A stretch of DNA of 64,000 bases from contig CAMVMF010000007.1 of NCBI GenBank assembly GCA_947168515.1, positions 1 to 64,000 of the forward strand, given 5' to 3'. Position numbers and translations under genes: made by a program. This DNA is from an uncultured Bacteroidales bacterium (GTDB lineage Bacteria > Bacteroidota > Bacteroidia > Bacteroidales > P3). The notes under the pieces are model-generated. The model did not search any database, was not told where the DNA came from, and saw only the letters and a list, made by a program, of their open reading frames with translations. This document shows, one piece after another, positions 1-10,479 of this stretch (position 1 is the stretch's first letter; every line of letters starts with the position of its first letter).

Positions 1-415
1 TCATGGGGCTGTCGGCCTCGGTGAAGGCGTTGGCCTTGTACTGGATGCAGAGCATAGTAAGATTCTCGCTACCGGTATTCTTCAACGCACGGCGGCCGTC
101 GGGGCTGACACGTACGATGGTGCCCTCGCTGACAGGGAACTGTTCGCCGTCGACCTGATAGGTCCCTTGACCGCGAAGGATGAAGTAAAGTTCCTCGTGG
201 GTCTTGTGGGTGTGGAGGAAACCGCTGTCCTGGCCTGGCACTAGGGTTTGGAAGGAAAACTCGCTGCCGGTTGCGCCAACGGCTTGGCCAGCAAACACTT
301 TACCTTTGATAACGTTGGGACCCATGGGGAGTTCATGCTCGATAATTTGGTCGATAGTACCGACACTGACGGCGGCGTAGTTCTTGCCGCTCTTGATATT
401 TTCAATTGTTCTCAT
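1..415 (-). CDS. Cupin-domain protein, 3' end truncated by window edge
   Basis: Reverse-strand reading from ATG at 415: MRTIENIKSGKNYAAVSVG...FLHTHKTHEELYFILRGQGTYQVDGEQFPVSEGTIVRVSP; cupin HTHKxHEExYxxLxG motif. Confidence 0.85.
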   Translation of the reverse strand, partial: MRTIENIKSGKNYAAVSVGTIDQIIEHELPMGPNVIKGKVFAGQAVGATGSEFSFQTLVPGQDSGFLHTHKTHEELYFILRGQGTYQVDGEQFPVSEGTIVRVSPDGRRALKNTGSENLTMLCIQYKANAFTEADSPM

Positions 416-654
416 TGTTGTGTTGTTTTAAATTCTGGTGCAAAGATACGCCTTTTTTTCTATATTGAAACCTGCTTTCAGAAGGGTGATGTACGCACCA
501 AAAGGTAAGTAACAGTGATTTTGGACGGTTTGGGAGAAGAAGATTTGTATATTTTTAACCATCACCTATTTGAACTGCGGCTGTCAAAAAGGGCAGTTGT
601 GGACGTGGCTGGAGAAGTTTTTTATGTTATGTCATTTTTTCTTTGTACTTTTGC

Positions 655-845
655 AGCCGATTTGGTCACCCTGTAGGTGTTAAAAGGGAACGCCGTGGAA
701 GTCGGCGACAGTCCCGCTGCTGTAACTCTCGGAAGCGAGGTCCGCATGAAAGTAAAAGCCACTTTGGCGCGCCATAGTGCCAGGGGAAGGCCCGGACCCG
801 TGAGACAAGTCAGAAGACCTGCCAAACCACTTATTTTCAGACCCT
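655..845 (+). ncRNA. Cobalamin (B12) riboswitch
   Basis: aaaagggaAcgccgtggaagtcggcgacagtCCCGCTGCTGTAActc...aagtcaGAAGACCTGCC, preceded by TACTTTTG promoter box (646-653) and followed by a TonB receptor. Confidence 0.93.
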
Positions 846-867
846 CGAGGATAGGGAGTAAAAATAT

Positions 868-2928
868 ATGACATCAAAAAGGATATTAGTTCTTATTATT
901 TTATTAGTTGCGCTGCTGCCCTCTCTGCTGGCGCAAGACACCAACCGCAGGCCTGTCGTCCTGCCCGAGGTGAGCATCATCACGCTCAACGTCAAACCCG
1001 AAAAGCTCCACGTCCAAACTCCCACACAAGTCATTTCCACCGCCGAATTGGTACAACTTGGCAGCACCCTGCTCAGCGATGCCGCACGGCGGCTGGTGGG
1101 TGTCACTCTCAAGGACTATGGGGGCGTTGGCGGCATCAAGACAGTCTCCTCTCGTGGCCTAGGTAGCCAGTTCAGCACCCTCACCATCGACGGTGTCGCC
1201 GTCAACGATTGCCAGAACGGACAGGTAGACCTCAGCCGCTACATGCTGGGCAACAGCAACTACATCTCTTTTGCCAACGGCCAGACCGACAACCTGATGC
1301 AGTCGGCTCGGGCCTTGGCGGCAGGCAGCGTTCTCAACATGGAGACCCGGGAGCCCGAATTTGGATCCCATCCCTACAACCTCAACTTCGGCATGGAGGC
1401 TGGCTCTTTTGGCTACCTCATGCCTTCGGTCTCCTATGAGCAGCAACTTGCGCGTAAGCTCTCGCTTTCATTCTGGGGCAACTACCTGCAGTCTCAAGGC
1501 AACTATCCTTTTACGCTCTATTACACCCACACCCGCACAGACAGCAGCTCTATCGAACACCGCCAAAACTCACAGATGCGCATGGGCACAGCCGACCTCA
1601 ACCTTTTCTACCGAATCGGCAGTCAACAGCGCATCCACATCAAGGCACACTATATGAAAGGCTTCCACGCCCTCCCCGGCCCAGTCATATACTACACCCA
1701 ACGAGGGTCGGAACACAGCGAGGAAGACCTCTTCTTCACGCAAGCACGCTACCGCAAAACCGGACATAACTGGGACTGGCAACTGCTAGGCAAATATCAG
1801 CGCACCACCGATATCTTTGAGGACACCGCCGCCAACAATGACTCCCACCTCATTCACAACGAATATCACCAGCAGGAAGGCTACCTCTCACAGGCACTCC
1901 GCTTCCATGTTGGCGAGAAAGAAAACGGACACGACCCCTTCTCGGTGAGCCTTTCCCTCGACGAGTCGCTCAGCCAGCTTCGTAGCAACCTCGACCACGA
2001 CAACAATGTTCAACGGCAATCCATCCTAGGCGCATTGGCGGCAGAATACCAACCAGCGCGCTCCTCCAAGCTCCATGGATTTCGAATCAATGCCAACATA
2101 TTAGGCACCTGGATTCGCGACCATCAGGACGGCAAAGCGTCCAGTCCTTATGCCAAAATCACCCCATTTGCGGGCCTCTCCTATCGCCTCGGACAATTCA
2201 CCTTACGCTATTTCTTCAAGGAGACCTTTCGCGTGCCCAATTTCAACGAACTCTACTACTACACCATCGGTCGCACGCTCCATCCAGAAAGGGCTCACCA
2301 ACATAACATAGGCGCCAGCTTCAAGAGCCCTGTGATGGAACTCGACGACGACCATATAGCCAACACCAGTGCCACGCTAGACTTCTACGTCAACCATGTC
2401 GACGACAAAATCATTGCCATTCCCATCCAAAACATGTACCTTTGGTCCATGACCAATATGGGCAAAGTGGAAGTCATTGGCCTCGACCTCACCGCCACCG
2501 CCTCCCTGAGCGGCAAATTCGACCTCAACGGCACCCGACGTTACGACCTCATCCTCGACATAGGCTACTCCTACCAATATGCCGTCGACCGCACCACTCC
2601 TGGGGGAAAGAGCTACGGCCACCAAATCCCATACACGCCTCGGCACAGCGGCAACATAGCCTTCACCGCCACTACGCCCTGGGTAGACCTTGGATACAGC
2701 GTAATGCTGGTAGGCGAACGCTACTGCTTCTACCAGAACACCGATGCCAACCGCGTCAAAGGCTATGTCGACAACGGCATCACCCTCACTAGGCAGTTTG
2801 ACATTGCCAAAGGCACTCTCATGGCCAAGGTACAGGTGCTCAACATTTTCAACATACAGTATGAAGTCGTGCGAAGCTATCCTATGATGGGTCGCAACTA
2901 CCGCATCGGACTCATCTGGAAGCTATAA
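868..2928 (+). CDS. btuB: TonB-dependent outer membrane receptor, BtuB-like (cobalamin uptake)
   Basis: Signal peptide, plug domain (LLSDAARRLVGVTLKDYGGVGGIKTVSSRGLGSQFSTLTIDGV), C-terminal beta-barrel; lies directly after the cobalamin riboswitch. Confidence 0.88.
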   Translation: MTSKRILVLIILLVALLPSLLAQDTNRRPVVLPEVSIITLNVKPEKLHVQTPTQVISTAELVQLGSTLLSDAARRLVGVTLKDYGGVGGIKTVSSRGLGSQFSTLTIDGVAVNDCQNGQVDLSRYMLGNSNYISFANGQTDNLMQSARALAAGSVLNMETREPEFGSHPYNLNFGMEAGSFGYLMPSVSYEQQLARKLSLSFWGNYLQSQGNYPFTLYYTHTRTDSSSIEHRQNSQMRMGTADLNLFYRIGSQQRIHIKAHYMKGFHALPGPVIYYTQRGSEHSEEDLFFTQARYRKTGHNWDWQLLGKYQRTTDIFEDTAANNDSHLIHNEYHQQEGYLSQALRFHVGEKENGHDPFSVSLSLDESLSQLRSNLDHDNNVQRQSILGALAAEYQPARSSKLHGFRINANILGTWIRDHQDGKASSPYAKITPFAGLSYRLGQFTLRYFFKETFRVPNFNELYYYTIGRTLHPERAHQHNIGASFKSPVMELDDDHIANTSATLDFYVNHVDDKIIAIPIQNMYLWSMTNMGKVEVIGLDLTATASLSGKFDLNGTRRYDLILDIGYSYQYAVDRTTPGGKSYGHQIPYTPRHSGNIAFTATTPWVDLGYSVMLVGERYCFYQNTDANRVKGYVDNGITLTRQFDIAKGTLMAKVQVLNIFNIQYEVVRSYPMMGRNYRIGLIWKL

Positions 2929-2981
2929 AAACAGAAATACACCACAACCCTAAGCAATAACAATCTAAAAATAATATACTT

Positions 2982-4037
2982 ATGAAGAAAAATCTTTTAT
3001 TCCTCGTTGCCGCCATGATGATGGCAATGGTGGGGTGCGAACCCGACGACCCTGACACCCCTGCCAATACAAACACCGACACTAAATGCGCCTATGTACT
3101 CAATGAAGGTCTCTGGGGAGCCAACAACGCCAGCCTCTCCCTCATCACTAAGGATGGCATCACCAATGACTGGTTTGCACAAATCAACGGACGCGGACTA
3201 GGCGACCTTGGCCAAGACCTCATCCATTATGGTTCAAAACTCTACATAATTGTTCATTCCTCCAGCACCATCGAATGCGTTGACCACACCACCGGCATGT
3301 GCATCAAACAAATCAACCTCGAAAACCGCAAACCACGCTATGCCGTGACACACGAGGGCAAAATCTATGTCTCTTGCTATGACAAAAGCGTAGTGCGCAT
3401 CGATACCACTTCGCTAGCAATCGAAGCCACCTGTCGACTCAGCGGCCTACAGCCCGAACAGCTTTGCATCGTGGGTGAAAACATCTATGTCTGCAACACC
3501 TGGCAGCAGGTGGACGGAGGCCAGACCATCTACGACAGCACCATCAGCATCATCTCGTTAGACAACTTTGAAGAGACCGGCAAAATCACCGTCGGTCTGA
3601 ACCCCAACAGAATCAAGGCCCTCGACGACCATCGTTTCATCGTGGCCTGCAACGGCGACTACGGCAGCCATCCGGCTAGCACCTTAGTGGTTGATATAAG
3701 CAATGGCAGCCAGACCGAATTGGAAATTGCTGCCACCAACTTCGACATTTGCGATGACACCATATACCTATATAGCACCAGTTACGATGCCAACTGGAAC
3801 ACCACGACCAGCTTCTATAAAGTCGACGCCAAAACCCTTGCAAAGAACGAGATATTAAAAGACCAGCGCACCGTTTTGAGCAATGCCTACAGCATCAACG
3901 TCGACCCCGAAACAAAAAATATCTATATCTGCAACAGCGTCTACGGGGTCAACAGCGATGTCTTTGTCTTCTCTCCCGAAGGCACCCTTCTGAACCAATA
4001 CGAGGCGGGTACCCTCGCCAACAAGGTAGTCTTCTAA
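2982..4037 (+). CDS. Surface lipoprotein with beta-propeller repeats, BtuG-like
   Basis: Lipobox AMVGC; YVLNEGLWGANNASLSLI, repeated YVSCYDKSVVRIDT/IYVCNT blades; downstream of riboswitch and BtuB-like receptor. Confidence 0.75.
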   Translation: MKKNLLFLVAAMMMAMVGCEPDDPDTPANTNTDTKCAYVLNEGLWGANNASLSLITKDGITNDWFAQINGRGLGDLGQDLIHYGSKLYIIVHSSSTIECVDHTTGMCIKQINLENRKPRYAVTHEGKIYVSCYDKSVVRIDTTSLAIEATCRLSGLQPEQLCIVGENIYVCNTWQQVDGGQTIYDSTISIISLDNFEETGKITVGLNPNRIKALDDHRFIVACNGDYGSHPASTLVVDISNGSQTELEIAATNFDICDDTIYLYSTSYDANWNTTTSFYKVDAKTLAKNEILKDQRTVLSNAYSINVDPETKNIYICNSVYGVNSDVFVFSPEGTLLNQYEAGTLANKVVF

Positions 4038-4143
4038 TCTTTACACACAGCAACATAGAGCATCCTCTAATGGCAAATGCCTCCAACGGTAGGGACGGGG
4101 GGGGCAGATGCAACATAGAGAGCCTATCAAAGACAATTTTGCA

Positions 4144-4173
4144 CAATAGCCCCGCATTATGGCGGGGCTATTG
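4144..4173 (+). terminator. Hairpin terminator
   Basis: CAATAGCCCCGC-attatg-GCGGGGCTATTG perfect 12-bp stem followed by TTTATGG. Confidence 0.7.
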
Positions 4174-4417
4174 TTTATGGAACAGATTACTATCTATCAG
4201 GGGCAACTAAAAATACCAAAACACAAGAAATCCAAGGATGGCATCGCGAGAAACTGGTTTTCACCTACTTTTTATTGAGGACAACACATTTTTATTTTCC
4301 TAACACTTTCTTTGTAATTTAAAAAAAAGTTGTATTTTTGCATATTCAAACTATGCCATACGGCATGATTTGAAAAAGAGAAATTATTAATATTTCGCAA
4401 ACAATAATATATTATAA

Positions 4418-5257
4418 ATGAAAAAGATAGTCCTCACCTTCGTTCTGGCCGCTTTCACTTTCGCAGCTAACGCACAGCTCGTTATTAGTGCCAATATCGG
4501 CGGCAGCATGACCTCTGGCAACACCCACACCAACACTCATGTCACCGTCGTAACCGACTCGACGGCCTCTTTCGACACTCCATTGGAGAATACCCTCGCT
4601 TATAATGCCGGAATCAAAATCGGCTACAAATTCTCCCAAAAGTTTCAGGTAGGCATCTCGGGATGCTATAGTTCTTCCACCAGCGAAAATCAGCCCCTCG
4701 ACGGCTCCATCGTCCCCATGATTGCTAACAGCATCAATACATTCATCACTACAGGAACGATGAGTACAAAAACCTCAGCCTTTACCGTAGCGCCCTATTT
4801 CCGTTACGACTTCCTACAGGCCGGTGATGTCGCACTCTTCGTCGAGCTGAGTGGTTTCTACACACGTACGATGCCTCCTATCATCAATGCCGAGATTCAC
4901 AATATTGGACCTATGGGATTCACCCTAGACACCACTTTCACCGACATAACACGCCCGCTGACATCCACCAGCTTTGGTGTGAACGTGGTGCCCGGCCTCA
5001 GCTGGCAGCTGAGCAAGCATTGTGGCATCGACCTCTACATGGACTTTTTGGCATTGGCCTACTCGGTGACTACCACAACGCGCACCGACATAAACTACAC
5101 CTTCAGGTTTTCCAACCTGACATTGTCATACGAAACCGACATGACCACCTACACCACCAAAGAAACCAAGATGGGTGCTGCCATCACAGGTACCCCACTG
5201 CTCACTCCGCTGGGTGTCAACAACTGGGTTAGAGTAGGCTTTAACTTCACCTTCTAA
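4418..5257 (+). CDS. Outer membrane beta-barrel protein
   Basis: Signal peptide MKKIVLTFVLAAFTFAANAQ; barrel ending VRVGFNFTF. Confidence 0.7.
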   Translation: MKKIVLTFVLAAFTFAANAQLVISANIGGSMTSGNTHTNTHVTVVTDSTASFDTPLENTLAYNAGIKIGYKFSQKFQVGISGCYSSSTSENQPLDGSIVPMIANSINTFITTGTMSTKTSAFTVAPYFRYDFLQAGDVALFVELSGFYTRTMPPIINAEIHNIGPMGFTLDTTFTDITRPLTSTSFGVNVVPGLSWQLSKHCGIDLYMDFLALAYSVTTTTRTDINYTFRFSNLTLSYETDMTTYTTKETKMGAAITGTPLLTPLGVNNWVRVGFNFTF

Positions 5258-5270
5258 GTTACAGTAGACC

Positions 5271-6164
5271 ATGAAAAAGTTATTACTCTCATTTGCTTTC
5301 ATAGTGCTGATTGCAACGGCCAACGCGCAGTTTGTTGTCAGTGCCCACCTAGGCGGCAACTACACCACAGGATCCACAACACCCACCCAAACCGAGCACA
5401 GAGGCTATGGTGTGACGGGCAACGATACGATTTATTATTTCGACAATGACACCATCACGATGGCTAATCCCTTAAATGTGACAGCGGGACTGAAGTTTGG
5501 CTACCAGATAGGCCGCCTGCAATTCGGCATCAGCGGCAGCTACAGCTGGGGGCACTACAAGCAAGAAATAACCCCTGCAGACTACTACTCCCACATCAGC
5601 CAATACAGCGACAGTCCTTTCTTCGTAGTCACCCCCAATAGGATACCCGACATCAAGGACTGGACAGGCTGGTACAAATATCAGCAGAGCAGTTTTACCA
5701 TCGCTCCCTATTTGCGTTATGAGCTCATCCAAATGGGCGACGTGGCTTTCTTTCTTGAGCTGAACGGTTACTACTCTCGCACCCTTCAAGCCAAACGTCA
5801 TGACTATGTAGACTTTGAGTGGTGGGAAATGCGCAACACCGTCGACTCCACCTATCACATACCTCAGACATCGACTTCGCTGGGTGTAAAATTAACTCCC
5901 GGCATGAGTTGGCAACTGAGTCCCCACTGCTATGTCGACCTTTATCTCGATGTGCTGGCCTTCTCCTTCGACAGAACCGAACTCTATTCCTCCCACACCT
6001 TTGAAACTTGGGACAGAATTACTAGCCCTAACGTCATTGCCATTCGCACAGAAACCACCGACCTCACCACTATCGACCGAATAGGGTTTGACTTCAATGG
6101 TCTGTCCGGTCTGAGTGTTGCCAACCGCAGTTGGGTAAGGGTAGGATTCAACTACACATTCTAG
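5271..6164 (+). CDS. Outer membrane beta-barrel protein, paralog of preceding gene
   Basis: MKKLLLSFAFIVLIATANAQFVVSAHLGGNYTTGST...WVRVGFNYTF; shares layout and motifs with 4418..5257. Confidence 0.7.
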   Translation: MKKLLLSFAFIVLIATANAQFVVSAHLGGNYTTGSTTPTQTEHRGYGVTGNDTIYYFDNDTITMANPLNVTAGLKFGYQIGRLQFGISGSYSWGHYKQEITPADYYSHISQYSDSPFFVVTPNRIPDIKDWTGWYKYQQSSFTIAPYLRYELIQMGDVAFFLELNGYYSRTLQAKRHDYVDFEWWEMRNTVDSTYHIPQTSTSLGVKLTPGMSWQLSPHCYVDLYLDVLAFSFDRTELYSSHTFETWDRITSPNVIAIRTETTDLTTIDRIGFDFNGLSGLSVANRSWVRVGFNYTF

Positions 6165-6184
6165 TGCTAATAATGGGTTAGCAA

Positions 6185-7015
6185 GTGGCCGATGCATTGT
6201 TGAGACGACTGCTGCTAGTGTGTCTGTGCCTGAACGCTGCTGTATGCGCCATGGCCCAGCGTCCTGTTGTGGAACGGCTGGGCGACTGGCTGCCCGAAGG
6301 GGTAGAGCTGCACAGCACCATGCAGGGTATGGCATTGTATGGGCGTTATGCCGTCACCCTTCGCGACGGAGGGCAATGTCTGATATTGGATTTGAAAAAA
6401 AATTGTTGTGTGGGCAGCTATTATTTAGACAAAAACACCACCCACTGCAATAATGCCAGTTTCACTTCTAAAGAAACCTACAAGGGTTCGCCTTTCCCAT
6501 TGCTGTATGTTTCCAGTTGCTATGGCGACAAAGCTTGCCTGGTTACTCAGCTAGGCTTCGACACATCGATACTTGTACAAAAAATCTTCTTCGACAGCGA
6601 CCGCTTCCGCATCGCCCAAGATTGGTGCGCCGATGCCGACAATGGCTTTCTCTATGCCTTCGGAGGCAAACGTGGCGGAACCATGTACCTTTTGAAATTC
6701 CTGCTGCCATCAACGGACAAAGCCGAGGTACACCTAACCGAGAGCGACATTCTGGAGACCACCCCCATCAACTGCGTCAGCGTGGCGCAAGGCAGCAAAA
6801 TCAAGGGTGGTTACGCCTACCTGCCCGACGGCAACCGCCCAGGAGGGTACTACCTGCATATCATAGAATTAGGCACTGGCCGCGAGGTACGCACCATCGA
6901 CCTCAACCCCCTTGGCATGGAGCCCGAAGGCATCGACATTCGTGGCCGCTGGATATACGTCAGTTTCCACACACCCAACCCCAAGGACAACTGTATCTAC
7001 CGTTTCCGCCGATAG
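6185..7015 (+). CDS. Secreted beta-propeller-like protein
   Basis: Signal peptide; propeller-like repeats with WIYVSFHTPNPKDNCIYRFRR C-terminus. Confidence 0.55.
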   Translation: MADALLRRLLLVCLCLNAAVCAMAQRPVVERLGDWLPEGVELHSTMQGMALYGRYAVTLRDGGQCLILDLKKNCCVGSYYLDKNTTHCNNASFTSKETYKGSPFPLLYVSSCYGDKACLVTQLGFDTSILVQKIFFDSDRFRIAQDWCADADNGFLYAFGGKRGGTMYLLKFLLPSTDKAEVHLTESDILETTPINCVSVAQGSKIKGGYAYLPDGNRPGGYYLHIIELGTGREVRTIDLNPLGMEPEGIDIRGRWIYVSFHTPNPKDNCIYRFRR

Positions 7016-7038
7016 CATAATAATTACGCTATATTATT

Positions 7039-7884
7039 ATGAAAAAGCACATTCTTCTCTTCCTACTCATCCTAATGGCCTTGGCCTCTTGTCGCCACAA
7101 TGTGGAAGTGACATGCCCGGAGCTTGCATGGGACACACTCACCCACCTCTACCAACAAGAAGACTATACTGTCCCGGGCATCTCTTACCAGATAAACGTC
7201 GTGCTGCCCAAGGACAGCCTCTGTCCTACCTACACCGCCATACGGCAGCAACTGTTGGACCGCCTCTTCGGCACCTCCATTGCATGGGAGCCCGACAGCC
7301 TTAAACTCGACCTCGCCGATGCCCACAAATGCCTTGCCACCTATCTGAAAGCCAACCAGAAAGCCTTGGACAAGGTTGTGGCTGAGTATGCGCCCGACGG
7401 AGTTGGAGAGGCGCAAATGGCGACCGCGAGCCTATTTTGGGGAAATGAATTGAAACTCAGTCCCGTCATGGTGGACGACACATTCATCACCTTCGCGCTG
7501 TTCTACTACAACTATATTGGTGGTGTGCATGGCATATATGGCACCTATTACCTTACTTTCAACGCCCAGACAGGCGAGCAAGTGCACGACAAAGACTTCT
7601 TCCTTCCGAACACAGAGGAGGCTTTAGACAGCCTGCTGCAGACAGCCCTCATGCACTACTGCGAGCACAACGACGAGGTGGCTCTGAGCTCCAACTACTT
7701 CGAAACCCAATACCTGCATACCAACGACAACTTCCGCCTCACCCCCGACTCAATCTATTACACCTTCAACGTCTACGAGATTGCCTCCTATCCAGTGGGA
7801 TGCCACACATTCGGCTTCTCGGCCCAAGAGGCCAAGCCCTACCTCAACCAACAAAGCATCGTCTATCAATATTGGAAACTATAA
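7039..7884 (+). CDS. RsiV-like (DUF3298/DUF4163) lipoprotein
   Basis: Lipobox LASC; FFLPNTEEALDSLLQTAL and NFRLTPDSIYYTFNVYEIASYPVG. Confidence 0.7.
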   Translation: MKKHILLFLLILMALASCRHNVEVTCPELAWDTLTHLYQQEDYTVPGISYQINVVLPKDSLCPTYTAIRQQLLDRLFGTSIAWEPDSLKLDLADAHKCLATYLKANQKALDKVVAEYAPDGVGEAQMATASLFWGNELKLSPVMVDDTFITFALFYYNYIGGVHGIYGTYYLTFNAQTGEQVHDKDFFLPNTEEALDSLLQTALMHYCEHNDEVALSSNYFETQYLHTNDNFRLTPDSIYYTFNVYEIASYPVGCHTFGFSAQEAKPYLNQQSIVYQYWKL

Positions 7885-7899
7885 AAATCACATCTATCC

Positions 7900-8430
7900 A
7901 TGTCAAATCAAGTTATTGAAACCATCCAACAACGTCGCAGCTGCCGCACCTTCGACCCCGCCCGTATGCCCTCCGACGAAATCCTTCAGCAGATAGCCGA
8001 GGCCGGCACCTGGGCTCCCACCAGTATGGGTATGCAGAACCCCATCATCCTCGTCGTCACCAATCGCACGTTGCGCGACCGCATAGCCCACGCCAATGCC
8101 TCCGTTATGGGCAAACCCGCCGACTTCGACCCCTTCTATGAAGCCCCCTGCATGATGGTGGTGCTGGTAAAAGAGAGTGCCAACGCGGCCTACGACGGCC
8201 CCATCGTGATGCAGACCCTCATGCTGGCAGCCGAATCGTTGGGTGTCAACAGCTGCTGGATACACCGTGCCAAAGAAGAATTCGAGACCGACGAATTCAA
8301 GCAAATCCTCCACGACCTAGGCATCGAAGGCAACTATATAGGCATCGGCCACGTGGCCCTCGGCTACAGCTCTCAGCCCCTCCCCCAGCCGAAACCCCGC
8401 AAAAGCGACTATATTGTCTGGGCCAAATGA
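7900..8430 (+). CDS. Nitroreductase family protein
   Basis: IQQRRSCRTFDPARMPSDEILQQIAEAGTWAPTSMGMQNP. Confidence 0.9.
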   Translation: MSNQVIETIQQRRSCRTFDPARMPSDEILQQIAEAGTWAPTSMGMQNPIILVVTNRTLRDRIAHANASVMGKPADFDPFYEAPCMMVVLVKESANAAYDGPIVMQTLMLAAESLGVNSCWIHRAKEEFETDEFKQILHDLGIEGNYIGIGHVALGYSSQPLPQPKPRKSDYIVWAK

Positions 8431-8566
8431 CAATAGGACCAAGCAAAGAATGTGAATTAACAATCGTCATCATACGGAAGGCCAAAACAACACAAACAAC
8501 ACCTTTTCTGCTGAGATGTGACAAGGCAAGAATATCAATGCCCCTAACAAACTAGATATAACACCA

Positions 8567-8935
8567 ATGCATACAGAAGGGATGGACTCACACACAATAG
8601 ATGACTTGATTGGTGATATTCACCAGATAGACTTATCTTACACATTGGAAGAAAACGTTTATTTGGTTTTGGTGTGCACTGGATATTTGGACGGCAGCCC
8701 TGAAATACAAAAGGCTCTACTGGACAAGATGGAAGGATATTTGAATCATATCTTAAGCGATTGGTTCAAACGAGAATATGCGGGTTTGAATCCCATTTTG
8801 GTCATTTGTTTTGACGAGAAGCCCCATCAACTGATTTTACAATTACTGTCTAAGTGCATCCCATGGGTGGAAGGGTATGGAGTAGAACTAAAATTCAAAC
8901 TGAAAGACAATTATTTTAATATAACAACGTTTTAG
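8567..8935 (+). CDS. Hypothetical protein
   Basis: Intact ORF in a gene-free gap; no recognised motif. Confidence 0.5.
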   Translation: MHTEGMDSHTIDDLIGDIHQIDLSYTLEENVYLVLVCTGYLDGSPEIQKALLDKMEGYLNHILSDWFKREYAGLNPILVICFDEKPHQLILQLLSKCIPWVEGYGVELKFKLKDNYFNITTF

Positions 8936-9031
8936 ATAAGCCGAATGCAGAGGGCCATTCACGCAGACTATGCATCCAGCTGAGGCGCAAAAACGACTGT
9001 TTTGATGGAACGAACCTAAAATAGAAAAAAT

Positions 9032-9505
9032 ATGGAACAAGAACCAGTTTTAAACGAGCACAACAAACAAGAGTACCCGCCCATGCATACGGCGGAGCAT
9101 ATCCTCAACGGCACCATGGTGCAGATGTTTGGATGCCCGCGCTCGCGCAATGCACATATCGAACGCAAGAAAAGCAAGTGCGACTACCAGCTGCCCGCGC
9201 CCCCTACCGAGGCCCAGGTACAGGCTATCGAAGACAGAGTCAACGAGGTCATCAACCGCCACCTCAATGTCAGCATCGAATTTGTCGACCGCGACCATAT
9301 CCCGCCTGAAGTCGACCTGAGCAAGTTGCCAGCCGATGCGAGTGAAACCCTTCGTTTGGTACGCATCGGCGACTACGACGTTTGCGCCTGCGCAGGAACC
9401 CATGTGGCCAACACCTCAGAGATAGCGCCCTTCAAAATCATCAGCCACGATTACAACCCCGACACACATACTTGGCGACTTCGTTTCAAACTATTGGAAA
9501 AATAG
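9032..9505 (+). CDS. AlaX-like alanyl-tRNA editing domain protein
   Basis: HTAEHILNGTMVQMFG and CACAGTHVANTSEI motifs of the AlaRS second additional domain. Confidence 0.85.
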   Translation: MEQEPVLNEHNKQEYPPMHTAEHILNGTMVQMFGCPRSRNAHIERKKSKCDYQLPAPPTEAQVQAIEDRVNEVINRHLNVSIEFVDRDHIPPEVDLSKLPADASETLRLVRIGDYDVCACAGTHVANTSEIAPFKIISHDYNPDTHTWRLRFKLLEK

Positions 9506-9574
9506 GTTTCACCATTTAATAAAAAAAGTGTATCTTTGTAAAAATAACTTTTTGCAACAGAAGTTAGCAGTATT

Positions 9575-10411
9575 ATGAAGTACAAACAATTACACATTTT
9601 TCATCAGACCATTCTCCTTTTGATGGCTGCAAGTTTCATCGCCCTCTCCGCTTGCCAGAATGCCCAAACCGAGGATGTTCCTGCCACTGTGGCAGCATAC
9701 TCTACCCTGGAGGACCTAGACGGGCACACCGTCGGCGTAGTTGCCGGCAGCACCATGGACATGATGATGGGCGACACGGTGAATTTCCCCAATATCTCCC
9801 TAGTACGATTCCAAACCCCTTCCGAGCTCATCAACTCGGTAGAGAATGGCGAAACCGACTGTGGGATTGTCGACACCATTCAGTTATTGGCGCACAAGCT
9901 TCCCAAGCACGGTCTAGCCGTAGACTTCACCCTATCTGGTGGCTTTGATGTCGCCGCCGCTTTCAATCTAAGCGACACTAAATTGCGCGACCAGTTCAAC
10001 GACTTCATCATCCATGTAAAATCCGACGGTACCCTTGACAGCATGCTGGCCCATTGGACCAGCGAGCGCATCGACACCGTCGACCTCCCTCCCCTGCCCG
10101 AATTGGAAGAGCTAAAGGGGCATCCGTTGGAGGTTGCCACCCTGTCCGACAACATGCCGTTCAGCTTCTATCGCAAGAATGGATGGATTGGATTTGAAAT
10201 CGAACTGATTACCAAATTTGGAGTGTTCATCAACCGCCCAGTACATTTTAGTGGCTACAATTTCGACGAAGTATTGCCGGCCTTATGGGCCCACAAGGCC
10301 GACATGGTTGCCGCCAACCTATTCATCACCCCTGACAGGTCCAAAAGAGTCCTCTACTCCAATCCCTACTATTTCTGCAAAACCAGCTGTTTCTCCAAAG
10401 CAAAAGAATAA
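9575..10411 (+). CDS. Periplasmic solute-binding protein (SBP_bac_3-like)
   Basis: Lipobox LSAC; LDGHTVGVVAGSTMDMMM, ENGETDCGIVDTIQLLAHK. Confidence 0.75.
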   Translation: MKYKQLHIFHQTILLLMAASFIALSACQNAQTEDVPATVAAYSTLEDLDGHTVGVVAGSTMDMMMGDTVNFPNISLVRFQTPSELINSVENGETDCGIVDTIQLLAHKLPKHGLAVDFTLSGGFDVAAAFNLSDTKLRDQFNDFIIHVKSDGTLDSMLAHWTSERIDTVDLPPLPELEELKGHPLEVATLSDNMPFSFYRKNGWIGFEIELITKFGVFINRPVHFSGYNFDEVLPALWAHKADMVAANLFITPDRSKRVLYSNPYYFCKTSCFSKAKE

Positions 10412-10426
10412 CAGCTATAAGAATAG

Positions 10427-10462
10427 AAAAAGGTGGGCATATTATGGATGCCCACCTTTTTT
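10427..10462. terminator. Rho-independent terminator between convergent genes
   Basis: AAAAAGGTGGGCAT-attatgg-ATGCCCACCTTTTTT perfect inverted repeat. Confidence 0.9.
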
Positions 10463-10479
10463 GTGTATTCAACACTTTG

